A DNA stretch of 64,000 nt from Blastomonas natatoria (GTDB taxonomy: Bacteria > Pseudomonadota > Alphaproteobacteria > Sphingomonadales > Sphingomonadaceae). The DNA lies in NCBI RefSeq assembly GCF_003201955.1, contig NZ_QJJM01000003.1, forward strand, positions 172,538 through 236,537, in the 5' to 3' direction. Both the position numbers and the translations under genes were made by a program. The notes beneath the pieces are model-generated. The model worked only from the letters and a program-made list of their open reading frames with translations, did not search any database and was not told the DNA's origin. Below are positions 49,130-62,800 of the stretch, piece after piece. Position 1 is the stretch's first letter. The number at the start of each line of letters is the position of its first letter.

Positions 49130-50875
49130 ATGACGATCTGGCGGAGATTGAATGTGTTGCGCGGTCGCGATGCCGTGTTCGGCAGCGCCGTGGTTGCGGC
49201 TCTCGTTGCGATTCTGCCCGTGCCTGTGCTGGCCCAGGCCCTGCCGGGAGCCGTGCGGCCACCTGCCGGCACATTCGAACGGGAAAACCGCGACGCCGAT
49301 ACGCCGCTGTCCACCCCGCGCACCCCCTTCACCATCGATCGTCCTCGCACCGACCCCAGCAGCGTCGACGATACCCAGAAAGTGCGGGTCACGAAATTCC
49401 GCATCACCGGGTTCAATTATCTCGATGAAGATCGGCTGCAGGCGCCGCTCAAGCCGTTTCTTGGCCAAGAACTGACGCTGGCCGATATCTATCGTGCCGC
49501 CGATCTGCTGACACGTGTCTATGCCGATGCCGGATTTGCTCTCTCCTTCGCGATCGTGCCCGAACAGGAGATAAAGGACGGCGTCGTCGTGCTGCAGGTC
49601 GTCGAAGGCAGTGTCGATGCGCTCGAGGTCCAGCTCAAGTCCAGCGCCGGACTGGTCGGCAAGACGCGACTGACCGAGATGGTCCGTCGCCGGTTCACCC
49701 CGCTGATCAAGCGCGGGCCGGTCATGGTCGACGAACTCGAACGGGCGATCCTCACCACCGGCGATCTTGGCGGCATGGACGTTTCCGTGGTCGTGCGTCC
49801 GTCCGAAGCGACGCCCGGCGCGGCCAATCTGCTGGTCGTGGTCAGTCTGGATCCGGTCGTGGTCGAGGCGCAGTTCGACAACCGGATCCGTGACAATCTG
49901 GGAGAGCGTCGCTATCGGGCCGGGGCAACCGCCAATTCGGTGCTCGTCCCCGGCGACCAGCTGGTGGCGGATGTGCGCGCCACGATACCGACCGACGGCT
50001 TCGTTTCGGGCTATGTGCAGTACAGCGCGCCGATCACCGACGACGGATTGACCGGAACGGTGAGCTATTCGCGGGCACGGTCGCGCGCGGTGCGCGGTTT
50101 TCTCTCCATCCTGCAGTTCCGCGGCGAGGAAGAGGTCGTCCGTGCAGGGCTCAGCTATCCGCTGCGTCGAACGCGCAACTCCAGCCTGATCGTCGGGCTG
50201 GAGGGGACCGCGATCAACTCGCAGAGCGGTATCTTCGGCGTGACGCTGGTCGACGACCGCAGCCGTTTCTACGAACTCTACGGCAGTTACGACTGGGCCG
50301 CTGCCGATGGCAGTGTCGGCCTCGTCCGGCTGGGCCTCAGCCAGGGCATCAACGGCCTTGGTGCAACGGGCCGGTTCGATCCGTTGCGCAGCCGCACGCA
50401 GGGCGATCCGGAATTCACCGCGCTCAATGGTTCGCTGGTCTGGACGGCGCCGCTGATCGGAACGGCGCGGGCCCGGGTCAATGCAGAGGCGCAGATTGGT
50501 CTCAACGGCGGTGCATCTGCCTCACGCGAGTGCAATTTCGGCGGGGATCGCTTTGGCCGTGCCTATGATTACGGCGCGGCAGGGGGCGACCATTGCGTCA
50601 ACGTGGCGCTGGAAATCAATGATCGGCTGAGCATCGGCGGCGTTACCGTCCAGCCGTTCCTGTTCGTCGATGCCGGAATCCTGCGGCAGAGCGGACCACT
50701 GGACTTTGCCGAACTGCGCGTGACCGAATTGTGGTCAGCCGGCGGCGGATCGCGCATCGCGCTGCCCTACGGTCTGTTCGGCGAAATCTATGCCGCCTGG
50801 CCCGGCAAGGCGCGCTTCACGCCGGATGGCAGCAGCGATCCGCGAATCTTCTTCTCGATCGGGGCAACACGATGA
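49130..50875 (+). CDS. Two-partner secretion outer-membrane transporter (TpsB, FhaC/ShlB family)
   Basis: 581 residues. Signal peptide to about residue 36 (SAVVAALVAILPVPVLAQ). A POTRA_2-type domain spans about 85-165 (VTKFRITGFNYLDEDRLQAPL; EQEIKDGVVVLQVVEGSVD), then a C-terminal beta-barrel. The L6 tip motif reads GGDRFGRAYDYGAAGGD, a variant of the GRGYD form. It exports the giant exoprotein encoded next, whose ATG overlaps its stop (ATGA). Start ATG at 49130 follows CTGAAACCGC; no strong ribosome site is seen. Confidence 0.9.
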   Translation: MTIWRRLNVLRGRDAVFGSAVVAALVAILPVPVLAQALPGAVRPPAGTFERENRDADTPLSTPRTPFTIDRPRTDPSSVDDTQKVRVTKFRITGFNYLDEDRLQAPLKPFLGQELTLADIYRAADLLTRVYADAGFALSFAIVPEQEIKDGVVVLQVVEGSVDALEVQLKSSAGLVGKTRLTEMVRRRFTPLIKRGPVMVDELERAILTTGDLGGMDVSVVVRPSEATPGAANLLVVVSLDPVVVEAQFDNRIRDNLGERRYRAGATANSVLVPGDQLVADVRATIPTDGFVSGYVQYSAPITDDGLTGTVSYSRARSRAVRGFLSILQFRGEEEVVRAGLSYPLRRTRNSSLIVGLEGTAINSQSGIFGVTLVDDRSRFYELYGSYDWAAADGSVGLVRLGLSQGINGLGATGRFDPLRSRTQGDPEFTALNGSLVWTAPLIGTARARVNAEAQIGLNGGASASRECNFGGDRFGRAYDYGAAGGDHCVNVALEINDRLSIGGVTVQPFLFVDAGILRQSGPLDFAELRVTELWSAGGGSRIALPYGLFGEIYAAWPGKARFTPDGSSDPRIFFSIGATR

Positions 50876-53800
50876 CCATGCCGGGCAAGCGACGGGCTGG
50901 GGTGAAGGCTGGCATGAGCTGGTCTGCCGCATTGAAGACAGGCGTTGCGGGCTTTGCCTTTGTTGCGGCCCAGACGGCCTATGCCAATCCCAGCGGCGGC
51001 CAGGTGGTCGGCGGCCAGGCCGTCATTTCCGGCCAGGGCACGGGCCGGATGCGGATCGACCAGTCGAGCGACCGCGTCATCATCAACTGGGACGATTTCT
51101 CGATCGATCTGGGCGAAGGGGTGGAATTCCGCCAGCCCAATGCGCGCTCGGTGGCACTCAACCGCGTAACCGGCCCTGAAATCAGCCGGATCATGGGCGA
51201 TCTGACCGCGAATGGGCAGATCTACATTATCAACGGCAATGGCATCGTCTTCGGCAAGGATGCGAGGGTCGATGTCGCAGGCCTGATCGCTACCAGCGCC
51301 GATATCGGCAACGATGCGTTCATGGCAGGGGGCGCCTTGCGTTTCGGCTCGCCGGGTCGCGCCGGGGCACGGATCGTCAATCATGGCACGATCACCGTCC
51401 GCGATGCCGGCGTCGCCGCCTTTGTGGCGCCGCAGGTCGCCAATGATGGCATCATCACCGCGCATATGGGGCGCATTGCCTTCGGCGGTGCGCAGGCCTT
51501 CACGCTGGATCTGCATGGCGACAATCTGATCCGCTTCCAGGTCGGCGATGCGGTGACGACGCTCGACGACAAGGGCGCGCTGGTCGGTCTTGACGGAGTG
51601 GTCGATGCCCGCGGCGGATCGGTGCTGATCACGGCGTCGGCAGCGCGCGACCTGGTAAACCAGTCGGTGCGCATCGGCACGCCACAGGCGGCCAACATGC
51701 AGGTCGGTGCTGACGGCAAGGTTTCGCTGGTCGCTGCGAAAGTGGCAATCGCTGCCCCGGGCGAGGTTCAGGTCGGCAGGAATGTCGCGATGGATCTGTC
51801 GTCGGCAACCAATGCCGTTGCTACCGGAAGCGGTCAGGGCAAGGGCAACAAGAGCGGCAACAATGCCGAAAGCAATATCGGCTGGGTGGGTTCGCTGAAC
51901 GGCGATGGCGGTGCGCCCGGCCAGGCGATGGCGGCCAATGGCAGAGGGGGCACGCTGACGATCAGCGCGGCGCGCACGATCCTCGACGGCACGATCAACC
52001 TCGACGGCAGCAAGTCCGGCGGGACCGCGCACATCACCGGCAGCGACTTCCTGTCCTTCGGCTCGATCCTTTCGGCCAGCGGCGTGGACGCAGGCGGCAA
52101 GATCCAGCTCGATGCGGGCGGCTTCTCGCTCGCCGGGCGGATCACGGTCAATGCCGCGCTCGGCAAGGGCGGCAGTGTCGACATCAGGACCACGCGGCGC
52201 GCGCTCGACACCGGCGATGCCTTCATCGATGCGAGCGGCCTGCATGGCGGATCTATCCGCTATGTCTCGGACGACCAGATCATCTCGTCGGGCAGGTTCC
52301 GCGCATCGGGCAGCCACGGCTTTGGCGGCAGCATCGATGTCAGCGCGCCGCGGCTCGACCTGTTCTCGGCGCAATTCTATGCGCAGGGCGGCATTCGCGG
52401 CGGTCGGGTGCGGCTGGGCGGCGAGTTCCAGGGTGGCAAGGGGCTGAGCGCCGACGAACTGCCCAATGCGCTCAAGCTGGTCGCAACCGATGCGGTGACG
52501 ATCGACGTTTCGGCGATCGGCCTGCGCGGCAATGGCGGCGAGATTGTCATCTGGTCGGACGAGAAGACCACGTTCCTCGGCAATGCGATCGCGCAAGGGG
52601 GACTCGTTGGCGGCACTGGCGGCGATATCGAGATTTCCGGCAAGGAGACCCTGATCTATCGCGGGACGGTGGAGACTGCGCGCGATGGTCAGCGCGGTGG
52701 CAGGCTGCTGCTCGACCCCAAGAACATCATCATTGCCGAAGGCGGCAATGCCCCCAGCCAGTATTCGCTGGTGCTGCAGGCCTTTGCCAGCAGCTTCCCC
52801 GCCGCGACCCCGCCTGTATCGGGTCTGTCGACGGAGGATGCGTTCGGTTCTGCGGTTTCGCTGGACGGCAACCGCCTGGCGGTCGGCGCACCCAATGATG
52901 ACGGCGGCGACAATGCGCAGGTCAATACCGGCGCGGTCTATCTCTTCACCTTTGCAAATCCCGATTTTGGCGCTCCGGCGCTCGCAGGGATCATCGGCAA
53001 GGGCTATACCGGCGGCCAGAACGTATCGGTCGACGCGCTGGCCGACGGTGACCGGTTCGGCCTGTCGGTTTCGCTCAGCGATAACCAGCTGGCTGTCGGT
53101 GCGCCTTTTGCGAGCGGTTCGCCGCTGGGGGGCGGCGCGATCGGGTCAGGCGCAGTCTATCTCTTCACCTTTGACGACTTAGGCTTTGCCAATGGAGTGT
53201 TGCGGGGAGTCCTCGGTTCGGCCGCTGTCGGCCCTGGCGAGTTCGATGTCGTCAACCTTTCCGCGCAGGATGCTTTCGGCAGCGGCGTTTCGCTGAGCGG
53301 CAACCGGCTGGCGGTCGGCGCGCTGCAGGATGACGGTTTCAGCGACAGTGACACCGATAGCGGCGCGGTCTATCTCTTCTCCTTCGCGGACAGCGTCTTC
53401 TCGAGCCCCAATCTCGAAGGTATTATCGGATCGGGCTATACCGGGGCCAAGAATCTCTCGGTCGCGCTCGACGTCGGTGATCTGTTCGGCGCATCCGTGG
53501 CGCTGGACGGGCGAAATCTGGTGGTCGGCGCATGGGGCGATGATGGCGCCGGCAACAGCGCGGACGGCGCCGGAGCCGTGCACAGCTTCACCTTTGCCGA
53601 CATCGATTTCAACGGCGGTCTGCAGCGTGGCACGATCGGCCTCGGTTACATGGGCATGGACGATCTGGATGTCGGCGTGCTCGATCCGGGCGACCGCTTC
53701 GGCTTTTCGCTATCCCTGTTCGGCAGCAGCCTGGCCGTCGGCGCGCCGCGCGATGACGGCAACGAGAATGTCTTTGACGATGCGGGGGCAGTCTATCTGT

Positions 53801-56800
53801 TTTCGCTGTCCGACAATCTTTCCTCACCCCAGCTTCAGGCGCGATTGGGCCGGGGCTATCCGCTTTCGCCCGATCTGGCGGTGGAAACGCTCTCGGAAGC
53901 CGACGGTTTCGGGCAGAGCGTCTCCCTCTTCGGCAACAGGCTGGTTGTTGGCGCGTCGGGCGATGACGGGCGCAATGGTGGCGCGTCCGATGCTGGCGCC
54001 GTCTATCTGTTCAGCTTTGCCGATTCCCGGTTCGGCGGCGGGCGTCAGGTTGGCACCCTGGGCGCGGATTACATGCCGATTGGCGGATTTTCGCTGGTCG
54101 GCAAGGGGCTGGAACAGCAGGATGCGTTCGGCACGGCGGTTTCGCTCGACGGCAACCGGCTCGTGGTGGGTGCACCCGGGGATGACGGCGCCGAAAATAC
54201 CCTGGCCGATGCTGGTGCGGTCTATCTCTTCACCTTCGGCGATGCGCGTTTCGCCGCGCCCTCGCTCCAGGGCATCATCGGCGCCGGCTATAGCGGTGGG
54301 CGCAACATCGCGGTGGATCGACTGCAGGGGGGCGATCTGTTCGGGACCTCGGTGTCGCTCGACGGACTGCAGCTTGCCATTGGCGCCATCGGCGATGACG
54401 GTTCGAACGATGCAGCATCCAATGCCGGCGCCGTGTACGTCTTCAGCTTCGACAGCCTTGCGTTCGACAACGGCGCTCTCAGGGGCGTCCTCAATTACGA
54501 GTCCTTCGCGCCCGGCACGATCAACAGCGAGGGCGCCGCATTCGGCGCATCGGTATCGTTGCAAGGCATCGACATCGCCGTGGGAGCAACCGGCGACAGC
54601 GGTGCCGATGCCCAGTCGCCCATCCCCGGTGCGGGTGCGGTCCATATCATCGACATTGGCGAGCCGGGCTTTTTTGCGCCACAGCTGCTCGCCACGATCG
54701 GTCTGGGCTATAATGGCGGCAGCAATATCAATCTGGTTGATCTGGGCGCGGGTGACGGTTTCGGCAGCGCAGTGTCCCTGGATGGTCAGCGGCTCGCAGT
54801 GGGCGCGCCTGGCGATGACGGCTTCCAGGACGATTTCTTCAATACAGGTGCCGCTTACCTGTTCAGCTTTGCGGGCAGCGATTTTTCCGGCGGCACGCTC
54901 GATTCCATTTTCGGCGCTTCCTATCCCGGAACCCTCGATTTCACTCCCGCTGGCCTGGGTCTCGGGTCCACCGACGAGGACTTTTTCGGCAGTTCGCTGG
55001 CGCTCAGGGGGCAGCAGCTCGTCGTGGGTGCGCGCGGCGATGACGGGCTGAACGATAGCCGCAGCGATTCCGGCGCGGTCTATCTGTTCAATTTTGGCGA
55101 CCCCGGCTTTGCCAGCCCGGTCCAGGCCGGCCGCATCGGTGCAGGCTATGTCGCCGATGGCGGCTTCTCGCTCGGGCTGACCGTCGGTGAAGGCTTTGGC
55201 AGTGCCCTGGCATTTGACGGCGATCGGCTGGTGGTGGGTGCCCCGGGCAATGATGGCCAGGGCGTGGCCGCGGGCAATGTCGGTGCAGCCTATCTGTTCA
55301 CTTTCGGCAACGGATCGCTGGGCGAGGCCCGGCTGATCGACACGCTGGGCTTCGGCTTTACCGGAACCAGCAATTTCTCGCTGGCCGGCCTGGGGCAGTT
55401 TGCCGGACCATCGGGCCAGCAGTTCGGTTCGGCCGTGGCGCTGGACGGATTGCGGCTTGCCATCGGCGCTTCGGGCGATAGCGGCGCATCGGGCGGCGGT
55501 TTCAGCCTCGGCGCCGTCTATCTGCTGAGCTTTGCCGATACCGCGTTCAGCGCGCCGGTGCTGGAGGCGACGCTGGGCAGCGGCTATGTCGGTGGCAAGA
55601 ACGTGTCGGTTCCACTGTCCTTCGGCAGCCGTTTCGGGGCGGCACTCGCGCTGGATGGAAACCGGCTGGCCGTAGGAGCGCCAGGCGATCCCGGCGGTGT
55701 AGACCCGCCAGGCATCGGCGTCGGGTCGGTGTTCCTGTTCACGTTCAGCGACCCCCTGTTCGCGGGAGGATCTCTCGTTGGCCGGGTAGGCGCAGGCTTT
55801 ACCGGCGCGCAGAGCATCAGCGTTGCAGGTCTCGATAATTTTGACAGTTTCGGTGCGTCGGTCGCGCTGCGCGGCAATGCCCTGGTGGTGGGCGCACCGG
55901 GCGATGACGGCGCATCGGGCAGCGTTTCCGATTCCGGTGCGGCCTATCTGTTCACCTTTGCCGACGCCGCGTTCAATGGCGGCGTCCAGGAGGGCGTGAT
56001 CGCGTTCGGCGCGCCGATCGGCGGCAAGAATATCGACCTTGCGCCACTGCAGCTGGGCGACCAGTTCGGCTCTGCCGTGGCGCTCAGCCGCGACGGCACG
56101 ACCTTGTTTGTGGGTGCCAATGGCGACGACGGCGGCGATGATCTGTCCAGTGAGGCAGGCGCGGTCTACCAGTTCAATTTCGGCTCTCCGACCTTTGAAA
56201 GCGGCGGCCTGACGGGAACCTTCGGCCGGGGGTATTTCGGGTCGACAGATTTCAACCTCGGCATGCTGGATGCGGGCGACCGTTTCGGGTCGGCCGTGGC
56301 CGTCGACGGCAACACGCTGGTCATCGGCGCGACGGACGACAGCGGCGTGGATGGCTCGCGGGCCGGTGCGGGTGCCGTCTATGTCTTCACACGGCCATCG
56401 ACCCAGTACTCGCTCTCGGGCATCATCGGAGCGGGTTATGCGGGGGATCGCGACCTCGCACTTGGTGCGCTGGACGAGTTTGACTTTTTCGGCAGCGCGC
56501 TGGCGCTCGATCAGGGGCGGCTGGTCGTCGGTGCGCCGGGCGATGACGGTTTTGCCGATACCGATCTGGATGTCGGCGCGACCTATCTTTTCAGGCTCGG
56601 CGATGATTTCTTCGTTCCGCCCAGCCTGATCGGCACGATCGGCCAGGGCTACGGCCCTCAGCAGTTCCTCGCGCCGCTGCAGCTCAATTCCGGCGGAAGC
56701 TTCGGCACGGCGGTATCGCTCCGCGATACCCGGCTGGTGATCGGAGCTCCGGGCAATGGCGATTCCGCCGGCGGCGGCTTCGATCTGGGCGCGGTCTATC

Positions 56801-59800
56801 TTTTCACCTTTGCCGACACCCAGTTTTCCGCGCCGGTGCTTGCTGGCATCATCGGCCAGGGTTTCACCGGTGCCAACAATATCGATCTGGACACGCTGGA
56901 GAGCGGCGACCGGTTCGGGCAATCGGTATCGCTCGACGGCCTCAGGCTCGCGGTCGGCGCTCCAGGCGATGCTGGGGCGGCGAACGATCTGTTCGGCGCT
57001 GGCGCGGTCTATCTGTTCACCTTTGCGGACACGAGCTTTGCCGCGCCGACACTGGTCGGACGGATGGGGCGCGGTTATTCGGGCGCGGGCAATGTCAATG
57101 TCGCCGGGCTGGAAGAAAATGGTGCCTTCGGCTTCAGCGTTGCGCTTCAGGGGCAGCAACTGGCAATCGGCTCGCCGGGGGCGGATTTCGACGGTGTGCA
57201 GGGCGGAAGCTTTGGCGCGGTCTACCTTTACACCTTCAGCTCTCCCGGCTTTGCGGGTGGCGAACTGGCCGGAAAGATCGGCCGGGGCTACAACACGCTC
57301 AGCGCCGATTTCGATCTCGCCCCGCTGGGCCTCAACGATCGGCTTGGCAGCTCGGTATCGCTGAGCGGCCTGGCGCTCGCAGTGGGTGCCGTGGGTGATG
57401 ACGGCATCAGCGACAACGCTTTCGACGCCGGCGCGGTCTATCTGTTCAACTTTACCAACACGGGATTCGCAGGCCTTTCGCTCCAGGCGACTCTGGGCAA
57501 CGGCTATGACGGCCCGGGAGACCTCTCCGTCGGCGGGTTGGACAGTGGCGACGAATTCGGCAGTGCCCTCTCGCTTGAAGGACTATCGCTGGCGGTCGGA
57601 TCGGCAGGCGACACGGGCTTGCGCGCCGATTTTTCCGGAGCGGGCGCAGTCTATCTGTTCTCCTTCTTCGACACCACGTTCAGCGGCCCGCTGGTCCAGG
57701 GTATTGTCGGATCGGGCTATGGCGGTGCCGGCAGCGACCTGTCGGTCATCGGTCTGTCGCAACAGGATCGTTTCGGAACGTCGGTTGCGATCGACCAGGG
57801 CCGACTGGTTGTCGGTGCGCCCGGCGACGACGGGCGGCTGGGCTCGTTCGACGATTACGGCGCCGTGTACCTATTCCGCTATGCCGATGGCTTCCGGGGG
57901 CTCACACAGACCGGCCTGATCGGCAACGGCTATGCCAATGGGCCGGCTCTCAAGCTGGCCTCGCTCGGCCTGGGGCCTTCCGAAAGCTTCGGCACTGCGG
58001 TGTCGCTGCAAGGGCTTCGCCTTGCGGTCGGCGCTCCGTTCGACCGGGGCGGGCAGGGCGATACCTTCGAATATGGCGGCGTCTTCCTGTTCAGCTTTGC
58101 CGATCTGGCTTTCGGCGTCCCGGTGCTGCAATCGATCATCGGTTCGGGCTATACAGGCGGCAAGAACCTGTCGGTTGCCAATCTCGATGTCGATGACCGC
58201 TTCGGCATATCGGTGCATCTTGGCTCGAACGGATTGCTGACCGTCGGTGCCGATGGCGATGACGGCTTCGGGAACAGCGGTCTCGATCGCGGTGCGGCCT
58301 ATCTGTTCGGCTTCACGGACAGCATCTTCTCGGGGGGAAGCCTGCAGGGGATCCTTGGATCCGGCTATGGCGATCCGGGCAATTTCGATGTGGCGCTGGA
58401 TGACTTCGACAGGTTCGGAACGGCGGTCGCTGTTCTGGGCAACAATCTGGCCATCGGGGCGCCCGGCGATGATGGTCTGCCCAACGCCTTTGCATCCGAT
58501 GATTTCGGTGCGGTCCATCTGTTCCAGCTTGGCGGCTCGGCGATCAGCCAGGTCGGGACGATCGGACTGGGCTATGGCGGTAGCGGCAGTCTGGACATTG
58601 CGTCACTCGGCTTCGGCGACGCCTTTGGCAGCGCGCTGTCGCTCGGATCGAGCCAGCTCGTGGTCGGCGCACCGAACGATCAGGGCATCAACGACATTGC
58701 CGGATCGGGCAGCGCTGCAGGCGCTGTCTATGCGTTCAATTTCACCGACGGCTCGGTCTTTGCCGGTCTATCCCAGACCGCGATCATCGGTCTTGGCTAT
58801 GATGGTCCCAACGATTTCAACATCAGCACGCTCGGGTTCGACGACCGTTTCGGCATCAGCGTTTCGCTGGATGGCAACCGCCTGGCAGTCGGCGCGGGGC
58901 AGGATCGTGGCGCGGCGGATGACCTGACCACGGCTGGCGCGGTCTATCTGTTCAGCTTTGCCGACGCCGGTTTTGCCTCACCGGTCCAGCAGGCGATCAT
59001 TGGATCGGGCTATGTCGGCGGCAAGAACCTGTCTCTCGCGCTGGACAATTTCGACGCATTTGGCCGATCGGTGGCGCTGGATGGCAATCGCCTTGCGGTT
59101 GGCGCGCCGGGCGATGGCGGCGCAGGCAATGCCATCCCGGGTAGCGGTGCGGTCTATCTCTTCACCTTTGACGATCCACTGTTCGGCGGCGGCAGGCTCA
59201 GCAGCACGTTTGGCGCCAACTATCGCCCGACGGTTGGTCTTGGTCTGTCGACCGGAATGGTCGCCGCCCCGATCATGCTTGGCAATGACGATCGCTTCGG
59301 CGCGTCGGTCTCGCTCGATGGCGCGCGCCTTGCAATAGGGGCCAACGGCGATGATGGCGCCGACAATGGCCAGTCCTTTGCCGGTGCGGTCTATCTGTTC
59401 AGCTTTGCCGCTCTCGAATTTGGCGGCGTCAATCTGGAAGCGGTGATCGGCAGCGGCTATTCGGGCGGCAAGAACCTGTCGGTCGAAGGCCTGGGCGCAC
59501 TCGACGATTTCGGTCTTTCCGTATCGCTCAGCGGCAATGCGCTTGCCGTCGGCGCGCCCAGCGATGACGGCAGTGGCGATGCCGTGGCCAATAGCGGTGC
59601 GGTCTATCTGTTCAGCTTTGCCGATGGCCTGTTCGGCGGCGGCGCGCTGCAAGCCCGGATCGGCGCGGGCTATTCCGGCGGCAAGAATGTCGATATGGCG
59701 GCCATGCTGGACGCCAACGACAATTTCGGTTCGTCGGTCTCGCTGACGGGTGGCGCTCTTGCGGTCGGCGCGCTGGGCGATGCCGGCGCGGGCAATGCGG

Positions 59801-62800
59801 GCACTGGCCGCGGTGCTGTGCATCTCTTCACTTTTGACAATCCGGTTTTTGACGGCGGCCTGCTGCGGGCGACGATCGGGTCAGGCTATACCGGCGGCAA
59901 TAACCTCGATGTTGCGCTGGACGATCTCGACCGGTTCGGAACTGCGGTGTCTCTCGACGGGCTGGGCCTTGCGGTCGGAGCGGATGGCGATGACGGTGCC
60001 GGCAATGCAACGGGTGAGTCTGGCGCGGCCTATCTCTTCACCTTTGACGGCCCCGGTTTCGGCTTTGGCGCACTGCGCGGACGCATCGGTGCCGGTTACA
60101 ACGGCACCGACGATATCGACACTCTGGCCACTCCCTTCACATCGGTGTCAGGCGGCTTTTTCGGAACCTCATTGTCACTCGACGGCGATCGCCTTGCTGT
60201 GGGCGCGCCGCTGTTCGCCAGCAGCCTCAGCAGCCCCAACGGATCGGGCGCGGTCTATCTCTTCACGTTCGACAGCCCGGGCTATCGCGACGGCTTCATC
60301 GCCGAAATTCTTGCAAGAGGCGCGCCGAATTTCGGCAGCAACGGCGATCTCGACATCCCCCTGTCTGCCTTCGATCTGTTCGGCACGTCGGTATCGCTGA
60401 ACGGCAACCGCCTAGTCGTCGGAGCAGGCGGTGACGATGGCTTCAACGACAGCGCGCCCGGATCGGGAGCGGTGTATCTGTTCACCTTTGAAACGTCCTC
60501 TTTCGGGGACATGCGCTTCCGCGGCAATATCGGATCGGGCTATCCGCGCGGTCAGGCAACACCCGTTGGTGCGCTGGAGATCGGCGATGCCTTTGGCAGC
60601 GCGGTATCGCTGAACGGCAATCGGCTCGCTGTCGGTGCGCCGGGGGATGATGCGTTCGGCAACACGCTCGCGGACTCGGGGGCAGTCTATCTCTTCACCT
60701 TCGGCAATGCCGACTTTGCCAGCCCCGTTCTGGAAGCCGTTCTCGGCACTGGCTATACCGGCGGCAAGAACGTCGCGGTATCCGGCCTGGTGGCGGGCGC
60801 TGGCTTCGGAGCCTCGGTCTCGCTGGACGGCACGCGGCTTGCCGTCGGCGCGCCGGGCGATAGCGGTGCCTTTGGATCGCTCGTCGCGCCGGGCGCTGCC
60901 TATCTGTTCACCTTCGCGGATGCCGAGTTCAGCGGCGGTGCGCTCGCCTCCACCATCGGATCGGGCTATTCGGGCGGCAACAATCTGTCCGTGCCGCTCG
61001 GTACCGAAGACCGGTTCGGCAGCGCGGTGTCCTTGCGCGGCAATCAGCTGGCTGTCGGTGCCCCCGGCGATGACGGCTTTGTCGATTCGGCTCTGAATAC
61101 CGGCGCCGCGTACCTCTTCACCTTTGCCGATGCGGCCTTCGCCAGTCCCGCCCTGCAGAGCATTATCGGCAGCGGCTATGGCGGAGGTGGCGGTTTCAGC
61201 CTTGCTCAGCTGGATGACGATGACAGTTTTGGCGCATCGCTGTCGCTCGACGGATTGCGTCTTGCCGTCGGCGCTCCCGGGGACGATGGCGCAGCGGGCG
61301 GCATCGCCAGTGCGGGCGCAGTGCATCTGTTCACCTTTGCCGACACCCAGTTTGCGACGCCCGCGCTCGCCAGGACCATCGGCGCGGGCTATGCTGGCGC
61401 CAATGCCGTGGCCGCACTCGAAACGGGTGACCGGTTCGGCACGGCGGTGGCGCTGAGCGGGACGACGCTTGCGGTTGGCGCTCCGGGCGACAGAGGTGCG
61501 GACAACAGCGAGCCTGGCGTCGGCGCGGCCTATCTCTTCTCGCTTGCCGACGCGACCTTCAGCGATGATCCGGTGCTGAACGGGCAGATCGGCCGGGGCT
61601 ATGCAGGTCTGGCCGATATCGATCTTGCAGGGCTTGGTCTTGCCGATCTGTTCGCCAGTGCGCTGGCGCTCGATGGCGAGCGTCTGGTCATTGGCGCTCC
61701 GGGCGACAACGGGCCCGATGATCTGGTCGGCGATTCGGGCGCCGTCTATTTCTTCAGCACGACGGGCGGCGTCGCCAGCCTGCCCGGACTGACCTTTGGC
61801 GACGACCCCGGCGCCAATGTGACGATCAGCGCGAGTGCGCTTGCAGATATCCTGTCCGGCGGCACGGCCGTCACGCTGCAGGCCAATAATGACATCACCG
61901 TCAATTCGGACATCCTCGTCGACAATCCCGGCGGCGACGGCGGTGCGCTCACCTTCCAGGCGGGACGGTCGATCCTCGTCAATGCCACGATCTTCACCGA
62001 TAACGGCGCCCTTCTTCTGGCTGGCAATGTCGGAACGGGGGCAGGCGTGGTCGATGCGTTCCGTGATCCCGGCCTTGCTGCGATCACCTTCGGCGCCAGC
62101 GGCCGGGTCGAAGCCGGCACGGGTCAGGTCGATATCCGGTTGCTAGGCGGCGAAGGCCAGACGCATTTCGACCGTGGTGGCATAACGCTTGGCAACATCA
62201 CGGCCGGCGTCATCAACGTCATCACGCCAGAGGGCGCGAACGGATTTGATGACGAGGTCATCCTTCCGGGCGGCGTGACGCTCACCGCCAGCGGCGCAGG
62301 CGATGCGATCACCGTTGTCAGCAGGCTCTTCACCAACAATGCCGGGGCAGGTGCCTTCAGTCTGACCGGCGGCGGCCGCTTCCGCGTCTATTCCGACGAT
62401 TACGAAGCGATCACGCGCGGCGGGCTGGTCGGCAACAATCTCTACAATCGCAGCTTCGCCGATGCAGTGACGCAGACCGGCAACCTGTTCATCTTTGCCC
62501 GCCAGCCGATCCTGACCTTCACTGCGGACGATCAGTCACGCACTTATGGTCAGGCGTCCCCGGCCTATACCTTCCAGGTCAGCGGCCTCGTCAATGGCGA
62601 TACCGCATCCTATGCCTATACGGGAGCGCCGAGACTGTTCGATGAAAGCTCGGGCGGTGCGGGGCTTGATGCCATCCGGTTCGATCCGGATACGCTCGCT
62701 TCGGACGTCGGCTATGGCTTTGCCTTTGTCGATGGCACGCTGACCACGCTCAAGGCGCTGCTTACCGTCACGGCCGATAACGTCAGCCGCGAATATGGTC

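Noticed and set aside
53824..57159. A 1111-codon open frame on the minus strand within the repeat region of the exoprotein
   Set aside because: It is antisense to a strongly coding frame with clear FG-GAP repeats. The regular codon use of the repeats keeps the opposite frame free of stops, and its protein shows only the mirrored repeat pattern.
52840..61770. Repeated DNA that could suggest a CRISPR-like array
   Set aside because: The units are in-frame coding repeats of about 215 bases with variable DNA and a conserved protein core, with no unique short spacers.
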